Assembly: GCA_021807965.1 (NCBI GenBank)
Contig: JAKBCI010000052.1
Span: forward strand, 1 to 8,635
Origin: Actinomycetes bacterium
GTDB taxonomy: Bacteria > Actinomycetota > Acidimicrobiia > Acidimicrobiales > RAAP-2
Direction: 5' to 3'
DNA: 8,635 nt
A program made the position numbers and the translations under genes. Positions 1 to 4,220 of the stretch are shown here, piece by piece; position 1 is the stretch's first letter; the number at the start of each line of letters is the position of its first letter. Under the pieces are notes generated by a model. That model did no database searches and was not told the DNA's origin. It saw nothing but the letters and a program-made list of their open reading frames with translations.

Positions 1-27
1 CATCGCCTCGCGATAGCCGTCGAGCTA
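1..27 (-). other. lysA: In-frame TAG and continuing lysA reading frame to the window edge
   Basis: Reading the minus strand in the lysA frame gives Q-I-F-TAG-L-D-G-Y-R-E-A-M up to base 1. The residues after the TAG fit the LysA family at this place, where an acidic residue usually follows GSQIF. GAG to TAG is a single base change, so the TAG looks like a nonsense substitution or a base-call error and not a natural end. Readthrough or recoding cannot be excluded from this window. Confidence 0.8.
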
Positions 28-666
28 GAAGATCTGGGAACCGATGTGAAAGTGCACGCCGTGCACACGCAGGCCCGGCGTCGCGTTGAGCAGTTCGAGC
101 GCTCGCCGAGCGTCGCCCGCGGCAATCGAGAACCCGAACTTGGAGTCCTCTTGGCCAGTTCGGATGAACTCGTGGGTGTGCGCTTCGACACCGGGCGTGA
201 CGCGCACGAGACAGTCGACGCGGCTTCGGCGACCGACGAGCGACGCCAGACGCCCGATCTCGTCGAAGTTGTCGACGACCACTCGATGCACGCCGACCTC
301 GATCGCGCGCGCCAGCTCGTCGACTGACTTGTTGTTTCCGTGCAGCACAATTCGCGAGCCCGGCACCCCGGCGCGCAGCGCGATATCGAGCTCGCCCCCC
401 GTCGAGACGTCCACGTACAGCCCCTCGTCGTGGGCGAGGCGAGCCATCGTCGCACAGAGAAAGGACTTCGACGCGAAGGCAACACCCGGGTCAAAGGCCG
501 CGGCCGCCTCCGCGCAACGTGCCCGCAGCGTCCCCTCGTCGTACACGAAGAGGGGCGTCGCGAATTCGTCGGCGAGCGCGCGAAGCGACACGCCGCCAAC
601 GACGACGTCATCATCGAGCAGTATCGCGCCATCTGGCAAGAGTGAGACGTCGATTGGCTCGGCCAT
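25..666 (-). CDS. lysA: Diaminopimelate decarboxylase, N-terminal half, ended by an in-frame amber codon
   Basis: LysA is a PLP enzyme that decarboxylates meso-diaminopimelate to L-lysine, the last step of lysine synthesis, in the cytoplasm. The 213 residues visible here cover the start of the alanine-racemase-like barrel. The PLP lysine is K67 in FASKSF. DVSTGGE lies at 86-92, HGNNKS at 109-114, HTHEF near 163-167, and the PLP-phosphate-side motif HFHIGSQ at 205-211. The order and wording match mycobacterial-type LysA, which is about 450 residues long, so this is under half of the protein. Translation stops at TAG (25-27) right after GSQIF. The same frame reads LDGYREAM to the window edge, which looks like normal LysA continuation. 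The start is ATG 666. No Shine-Dalgarno precedes it, but a TAGTGT box ends 6 nt upstream. A tRNA-Arg gene diverges from it. Identity is certain; whether the gene works is not. Confidence 0.93.
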   Translation of the reverse strand: MAEPIDVSLLPDGAILLDDDVVVGGVSLRALADEFATPLFVYDEGTLRARCAEAAAAFDPGVAFASKSFLCATMARLAHDEGLYVDVSTGGELDIALRAGVPGSRIVLHGNNKSVDELARAIEVGVHRVVVDNFDEIGRLASLVGRRSRVDCLVRVTPGVEAHTHEFIRTGQEDSKFGFSIAAGDARRALELLNATPGLRVHGVHFHIGSQIF

Positions 667-672
667 ACGCGA

Positions 673-678
673 ACACTA
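673..678 (-). promoter_or_regulatory. Putative -10 box for leaderless lysA mRNA
   Basis: On the minus strand TAGTGT matches the actinobacterial TANNNT -10 pattern. It ends 6 nt before ATG 666, so transcription would begin at or next to the start codon. No Shine-Dalgarno is present, which fits a leaderless mRNA. No convincing -35 box was found. The sulfotransferase gene has the same ACTAGT-plus-8-nt arrangement. Confidence 0.4.
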
Positions 679-711
679 GTGACGCTCGGTCGAGCAGCGG
701 GACAAGAGAGG

Positions 712-717
712 TAGGCT
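712..717 (+). promoter_or_regulatory. Putative -10 box for the tRNA-Arg gene
   Basis: TAGGCT fits TANNNT and ends 8 nt before the first base of the tRNA, so the primary transcript would have only a 1-3 nt leader. A weak -35 candidate, TCGAGC, lies 16 nt upstream (690-695). The interval also carries the lysA start region on the other strand, so the two promoters are back to back within about 60 bp. Confidence 0.4.
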
Positions 718-725
718 GACGTGGC

Positions 726-797
726 GCCCTCGTAGCTCAGGGGATAGAGCATTGGCCTCCGAAGCCATGTGCGCAGGTTCGAATCCTGCCGGGGGCA
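726..797 (+). tRNA. tRNA-Arg (anticodon CCG)
   Basis: A full cloverleaf can be drawn. The acceptor stem GCCCTCG pairs with CGGGGGC (one T-G wobble). The D arm is GCTC/GAGC with the loop AGGGGATA. The anticodon loop is CTCCGAA with CCG at 759-761, which reads the Arg codon CGG. The T arm is GCAGG-TTCGAAT-CCTGC and the discriminator base is A797. The following bases are CCG, so a complete CCA end is not encoded. The outermost pair of the anticodon stem (752 with 768) is a T-T mismatch and the variable loop is only 4 nt; both are minor oddities. Arginine CGG is a common codon in high-GC genomes, so the gene is likely in use. Confidence 0.95.
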
Positions 798-823
798 CCG
801 CCGGGAACATACGTTGCTTCATC

Positions 824-890
824 AGGTTTCGGCGTTCAGGGGCCTTTTAGGTTGATGGAGCCTGGAAACGGCCTGAAACCGCTGATTTAG
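824..890 (+). repeat. Dispersed ~67-bp repeat, copy 1 (direct)
   Basis: The first 33 bp (824-856, from AGGTTTCGG to AGGTTGAT) match copy 2 at 31 of 33 positions and copy 3 at 31 of 33. After a divergent middle with small indels (CCTGAAACC here against CCTCAAGCC in copy 3), the copy ends in GATTTAG (884-890) at the same offset as in the other two. It starts 26 bp after the tRNA gene. No coding frame runs through it. Confidence 0.75.
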
Positions 891-899
891 ACTCGATGA

Positions 900-917
900 G
901 GTGCGGCGGACCGCACC
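900..917 (+). other. GC-rich hairpin downstream of repeat copy 1
   Basis: GGTGCGG-CGGA-CCGCACC forms a perfect 7-bp stem with a 4-nt loop. No T-tract follows, so it is not a standard intrinsic terminator. The 11-mer GGTGCGGCGGA in its left half recurs at 1032-1042, where it is preceded by a smaller palindrome, ACCGG-CGA-CCGGT (1022-1034). Confidence 0.4.
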
Positions 918-1081
918 AGAAGTCCGAGACCTCTCTCCCGACACAGAGATCGCACGCTTCTCATCTTCATCGGGTGAGGTGTGCGAGTGGTGGATGCCCC
1001 AGGCCTTACGACGAACGCGCTACCGGCGACCGGTGCGGCGGAACTCCTCGTGAATCGCGGTTGTGACGAAGGTGACCATCT

Positions 1082-1148
1082 AGGTTTCGGCGTTCAGGTG
1101 CCTTTTCGGTTGATCGACACGATTCAGGCGTCCTGAGTCACGATTTGG
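1082..1148 (+). repeat. Dispersed ~67-bp repeat, copy 2 (direct)
   Basis: The 33-bp core (1082-1114) differs from copy 1 at two positions. The downstream part ends in GATTTGG (1142-1148) and aligns without gaps to copy 3: 52 of 67 positions agree, and similarity continues weakly for about 12 bp more. The middle contains GATTCAGG-CGT-CCTGAGTC (1121-1139), an 8-bp stem with one wobble pair. Copy 3 has an imperfect inverted repeat at the same place. The copy ends 87 nt before the TTG start at 1236 and points towards that gene. Confidence 0.75.
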
Positions 1149-1225
1149 CTTACCGTGCGGCGCATCGTGTGAGTGTGGGCACGCCGCCGGCGTTCATGTC
1201 GGTGCGTAGCACGGTCAGGTGAACG

Positions 1226-1231
1226 AGGAGG
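1226..1231 (+). promoter_or_regulatory. Strong Shine-Dalgarno (AGGAGG) before TTG 1236
   Basis: AGGAGG lies 4 nt upstream of TTG 1236, within GAGGAGGAGCG. This is the strongest ribosome-binding site in the window and supports translation beginning at 1236, in a frame different from that of the long open frame ending at 2167. Confidence 0.6.
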
Positions 1232-1235
1232 AGCG

Positions 1236-1330
1236 TTGAACGAGCACACCGAAACGCAGGGACCGTCCCCAGAGTTCTGGGAGCAGCTGCGCGCTGAACA
1301 GGAGAGCCTGCGCGCCCTACGTGATGCGGA
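1236..1330 (+). pseudogene. N-terminal segment of the frameshifted unknown gene
   Basis: From TTG 1236 the frame reads LNEHTETQGPSPEFWEQL and on through RAEQESLRALRDA, a plausible hydrophilic helical N-terminus. After about codon 31 this frame turns into a Ser/Thr/Pro-rich string typical of out-of-frame high-GC DNA. The frame of the downstream coding sequence is open from 1325 and reads GQRIYQHPYNLIARD directly into the protein starting at 1373. Restoring one G in the run at 1328-1329 joins the two into a single 310-residue protein. No slippery heptamer is seen, so a deletion or sequencing error is more likely than programmed frameshifting. Confidence 0.55.
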
Positions 1331-1372
1331 CAGCGCATCTACCAGCACCCCTACAACCTCATCGCTCGAGAT

Positions 1373-2167
1373 GTGGCCGCCCTCATCGATTGCCTGCGCG
1401 ACGTGTTCAACGGGAACCAGATGGAGCTGCTCGCACTCATCGACGCACCCTCACGTGACTGGCGGCTCAGTCACGAGCTCACCCAGAACGTCCAGCGCTC
1501 GATTGTCGCCGAGCGCTACAACTCAGAGCTCTCCCGCCGCCTCCACAACTTCGTCACGAGCGCCTACACCGTGGCCGAGTGCGCCAAGGCCGCCTGGACG
1601 CATCGGCTGGAGCGCCACGGCGGGGTCAAGGACAAAGCTGACGCCGAGTTCACGAGGCTCAAGCTGAGCGGCCCGGTCGAGGTCGACATCGTCAGGGACT
1701 TGCGCCGCTACTCCCAGCACGCTGGTCGCCTGACCCTGGTTCAAGGCCACCGGTCGCACTTCACGATGGACCAGGGCCAGACGACGTCGGTGACCCACAC
1801 GGTGGTCCTCTCTTCCTCGTCGATGCTCGACGAGAACTTCGACTGGAAGTCCGAGACGCGTGCCTACCTCGAGACCCACGAGGATGTCGTCTTGCGCGAC
1901 GTCGTTCGCGCACAGGCCAACCACTGGTTCCTCGTCAACGACTGGGTCATCAAGACGCTGATCGACGAGGCCGAACTCCTTCGCGCTGAGGCCAACGACC
2001 TCATCGCCGAGCGCAACGCCATTCTGACCGGGATGGACATCGAAACCGCTCGAGCTGAGACCGAAAAATCACCGAGCAGTGGTGGGCGGCCGAAGGGCCG
2101 TCGCCCTTCGAACCGCCCGCACCCCAACCCGAGTGACTCGGACCTGCCGGCGATGCGGGTCTTGTAG
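1373..2167 (+). CDS. Uncharacterised helix-rich protein, possibly HEPN-like (main open part of a frameshifted gene)
   Basis: I do not recognise a named family. The visible 264 residues are mostly helical and soluble, without a signal peptide or membrane segment. RRLHNF (55-60) is followed after about 50 residues by DLRRYSQH (109-116), where R111-x4-H116 has the shape of the Rx4-6H motif of HEPN RNases. Similar LHN...LRNYxxH patterns occur, as I recall, in uncharacterised actinobacterial proteins; the polar residue usual after the Arg is Arg here. A Glu/Ala-rich helix lies at 198-217, and the tail from 233 is basic and Pro/Ser-rich and probably disordered. GTG 1373 is the first start codon in this frame, but it is probably internal: true translation likely begins at TTG 1236 with a -1 lesion near 1326-1330. 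The gene converges on the minus-strand operon with a 28-bp gap. An HEPN role is a guess only. Confidence 0.65.
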   Translation: MAALIDCLRDVFNGNQMELLALIDAPSRDWRLSHELTQNVQRSIVAERYNSELSRRLHNFVTSAYTVAECAKAAWTHRLERHGGVKDKADAEFTRLKLSGPVEVDIVRDLRRYSQHAGRLTLVQGHRSHFTMDQGQTTSVTHTVVLSSSSMLDENFDWKSETRAYLETHEDVVLRDVVRAQANHWFLVNDWVIKTLIDEAELLRAEANDLIAERNAILTGMDIETARAETEKSPSSGGRPKGRRPSNRPHPNPSDSDLPAMRVL

Positions 2168-2195
2168 TTCCGTCCGAGGCGCCCGCGGCGTCAGC

Positions 2196-3332
2196 TCACG
2201 ACCCACTTGGTCCGGAGACCGTAAGTGGTCCGTAGCTGACGGTGGCCATCGGCGTCCCTCCTGCTGAGGCCACGCACTCCAGAAGCGCACCAGTAGCGGG
2301 GTCGATGACGAGCTCCAGGGTCTCATTGGTTCCCCCCAGTGGCACCATCACGGCGGTGCCTGACACGCCCAAGGGGGTCGTCACGGTGCCCAGCAGTTGC
2401 GAGCCCGGAAGTGTCGCGGCCACCTGGTAGAGCGCGGCGCCCAACTTGGCCGACGCATCAGGAAGTTGGAGGAGCTGAGCGACGATCTGGACCTGCTGAG
2501 TAGCGTCGCAGCCAGTCGTCGGGGCGTTCGGAGCGAGAGGGCAGGCGTGAGGGGTGTTGGTGGTGGTCCCATCCGGAGAGATCTCGCCAGCAGCGAGCAT
2601 CGAGGCCAGTTGGGCGGGGTCGCTCGGAAGAGCGTTCACCCGATTCACGAGGTTCTCAATGGTGGTGGTGCTCGCGGCGAGGGTGTAGCCGAGACCGCCG
2701 TAGCCTGAGACCGTTGCCGCGAAGCCCCCGTAAGACGAGCCCTGGTTCACGTTCGCTGCGTTGCCGATGAGCTGATTAGCACCATCACCCAGTGCGCACG
2801 GGATGAACGGCCGGCCGGCCGCAACCCAGCGCGCCTCGTCGCCGGGAGTAGCGAAGTGCCCACCGTTGGTCCCGACGGCGCTGGGCGAGATGGTGACCGA
2901 GCTCACGCCAGCCGCATCGGTCGAGCTCGAGACGCTGCCAGCCGACACGTAGGTGAGAGCCGGTGCGCTGCCCACCGACGGGCTCGAGAACTCGCAGGCC
3001 ATTGAGACGCTCTCCACCTGGTTCAGCGTCTGGCCCGGCTGAAGGGCCGGCAACGTCGCGGCACGAGCATCAAGACGCGCAGCGTGCTGGAGAGTCGCCG
3101 CGGCGGCTGAGAGTGGAGCCACGGTCAGGGTGCCGGCGACGAGCGCGACCGCACCACCGACGAGCCCGAGGGTGCTCGCGGCAACGAGACTGCGGACACG
3201 GCGCCGCGACCTACGAGGAACGTCGACCTCAAGCTCAGCCAGAAGGTCGTTCCAGGCCGCGGCAGAGTCACGCGGGGGAACGTGCGCCGCCGGGTCGAGG
3301 GCGGCGAACAAGGTCATCGGGTCTGAACTCAT
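2196..3332 (-). CDS. CU044_5270-like membrane-anchored protein, putative anti-sigma partner
   Basis: The 378-residue protein has a short cytoplasmic N-terminus with a basic patch (PRRSRRRVRS, 39-48), then one transmembrane helix (about 48-72), then a long Ala/Ser/Thr-rich outer part. The C-terminal stretch (ALYQVAATLPGSQLLGTVTTPLG..., then ELVIDPATGALLE) resembles the CU044_5270 family of actinobacteria, often found beside ECF sigma genes. ATG 3332 overlaps the sigma stop in ATGA, and GGAGG (3340-3344) sits 7 nt upstream inside the sigma gene, so translation is coupled. A sensor or anti-sigma role is inferred from this coupling. There is no HxxxCxxC zinc motif of the classical ZAS anti-sigma type. 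Outer cysteines (MACEF, FIPCALG, HACPLAP, TTGCD) could form disulfides. It ends 28 bp from the convergent unknown gene, with no clear terminator between them. Confidence 0.75.
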   Translation of the reverse strand: MSSDPMTLFAALDPAAHVPPRDSAAAWNDLLAELEVDVPRRSRRRVRSLVAASTLGLVGGAVALVAGTLTVAPLSAAAATLQHAARLDARAATLPALQPGQTLNQVESVSMACEFSSPSVGSAPALTYVSAGSVSSSTDAAGVSSVTISPSAVGTNGGHFATPGDEARWVAAGRPFIPCALGDGANQLIGNAANVNQGSSYGGFAATVSGYGGLGYTLAASTTTIENLVNRVNALPSDPAQLASMLAAGEISPDGTTTNTPHACPLAPNAPTTGCDATQQVQIVAQLLQLPDASAKLGAALYQVAATLPGSQLLGTVTTPLGVSGTAVMVPLGGTNETLELVIDPATGALLECVASAGGTPMATVSYGPLTVSGPSGS

Positions 3333-3841
3333 TGGTGAACCTCCGTATTGGTCAGCATCTCGCCCAGTGCGAGACGGCTCTCTAAGCGGGCCTTGGCCCG
3401 GTGGTAGCGCACGTTGGCCGCGTTGACACTCACACCGAGGATCACCGCCACCTCGTCGCGACTCAGCTGGTCCCAGTGAACGAGTCGCAGGACTTCCTGG
3501 TCGGACTCGGCGAGTGCCGCGAAGGCTTCACGGAGTGGCTCGACGTCGATCACCTCGACCTCACCAGCCGCTGGCTCCAACCAGCCCGGAGCGATGGTCG
3601 CCAGCCTCCTCTCGCGCCGAGCGCCGTTGCGCAACTCGAGGCTGGCGATGCGAAGCACCCACGCGAGAGTGGGCTCGACGGTCGTATCGAACTTGCGCCA
3701 CGCCACTACGAAGGCCGCGAGAGTCACGTCGTCTACGAGATTGGGAGAGACACGTCGAGCGACGTAAGCACGAACGCGACTGAAGTGCTCCTTGAAGAAC
3801 AGCTCGAATCTCTCGTCGCCGCGTAGCGATGTCCGTCTCAT
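3329..3841 (-). CDS. ECF-type RNA polymerase sigma factor
   Basis: The 170-residue protein has the two-domain ECF layout. Region 2 spans about 12-80 (FELFFKEHFSRVRAYVARR, then DDVTLAAFVVAWRKF, then WVLRIASLELRNGARRERR). Region 4 spans about 103-157, with the helix-turn-helix LSRDEVAVILGVSVNAANV (126-144) followed by RYHRAKARL. It would direct RNA polymerase to a small set of promoters. The frame stays open upstream to ATG 4033, but those 64 residues look non-coding, so ATG 3841 is chosen because it lies just before the domain. GTG 3844 is an alternative, and the ribosome site (AAAGAG) is weak. The stop overlaps the next gene by ATGA. The upstream region carries repeat copy 3 and diverges to the secreted propeller-like protein, a possible target. 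Confidence 0.88.
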   Translation of the reverse strand: MRRTSLRGDERFELFFKEHFSRVRAYVARRVSPNLVDDVTLAAFVVAWRKFDTTVEPTLAWVLRIASLELRNGARRERRLATIAPGWLEPAAGEVEVIDVEPLREAFAALAESDQEVLRLVHWDQLSRDEVAVILGVSVNAANVRYHRAKARLESRLALGEMLTNTEVHQ

Positions 3842-4034
3842 CACACTCTTTACGTCTGGAGGCCCGTCCTTTCTTACACAGTGCCGCGGTCGCTCGGGCC
3901 AACACAGGGCACGATGGAATGAGGCGCCGCGCAACCACCCGCTCGGGCCTATCGTCAGTAAGGCTCTTTGTGGTGCCAGTTCAGCGCCAGATGAACCATC
4001 CGCCTGCTTACGCGTCTGCGGACAGCGCGGCAAG

Positions 4035-4101
4035 CTAAATCGTGGCTTGAGGCGCCTAAAGCGTGCTCATCAACCTAAATGGCCCCTGAAGGCCGAAACC
4101 T
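4035..4101 (-). repeat. Dispersed ~67-bp repeat, copy 3 (inverted)
   Basis: Read on the minus strand, the 33-bp core (4101 down to 4069) matches copy 1 at 31 of 33 positions, and the copy ends in GATTTAG (4041-4035). The full 67 bp align without gaps to copy 2, with 52 identical. Inside lies GCTTTAGGCGCCTCAAGC on the minus strand (4045-4062), an 18-bp inverted repeat with one mismatched pair. At one stem position copy 2 has A-T where this copy has C-G, a compensatory change. The copy points towards the sigma gene, whose ATG lies 193 nt beyond its end. Confidence 0.75.
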
Positions 4102-4210
4102 GCTTCATCGAGTTCCGGACGCTCCACCAGCGCGCGAGCAGCGATTCGTCACTACCCGGTGGCCCCATCTGCGATGATGGACATACGAGTTCATCCTTGC
4201 CAAATGGGTC

Positions 4211-4215
4211 GGGGG
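4211..4215 (+). promoter_or_regulatory. Purine-rich ribosome site deciding start 4221
   Basis: GGGGG lies 5 nt before ATG 4221. The next in-frame ATG (4233) has only GGA directly against it. The choice of 4221 also gives a sensible signal peptide with a basic n-region. Confidence 0.35.
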
Positions 4216-4220
4216 TCTCC

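Larger units (their letters stand above)
3842..4220. other. Divergent intergenic region between the sigma operon and the secreted protein
   Basis: This 379-bp stretch separates the start of the minus-strand sigma gene from the plus-strand secreted protein. It contains repeat copy 3 (4035-4101) with an internal imperfect palindrome (4045-4062). I see no RNA gene, no clear sigma-A promoter and no ECF-type promoter I would commit to. Open frames run through it on both strands, but their predicted residues look non-coding. Confidence 0.6.

Noticed and set aside
824..1114. The repeat cores as intrinsic terminators (short GGC/GCC stem followed by TTTT)
   Set aside because: The stem is only 3-4 bp and the T-run is 4 or shorter; copy 3 has ATTT instead. 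The conservation covers 67 bp, far beyond what a terminator needs.
1320..1330. Programmed -1 frameshift site in the unknown gene
   Set aside because: There is no slippery heptamer or clear downstream stimulator; a lost base in a short G run explains the data better.
3842..4033. 64-residue N-terminal extension of the sigma factor
   Set aside because: The residues do not resemble any sigma domain, and ECF factors begin close to region 2, which fits a start at 3841.
726..4101. A tRNA-targeted integrated island bounded by the tRNA 3' end
   Set aside because: I found no second copy of the tRNA 3' sequence and no integrase in the window. The repeats begin after the tRNA gene and do not include its end.
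3792..4220. Upstream extension of the secreted protein by 143 residues
   Set aside because: The added residues look non-coding, would overlap the sigma gene start, and would bury the signal peptide that begins at 4221.
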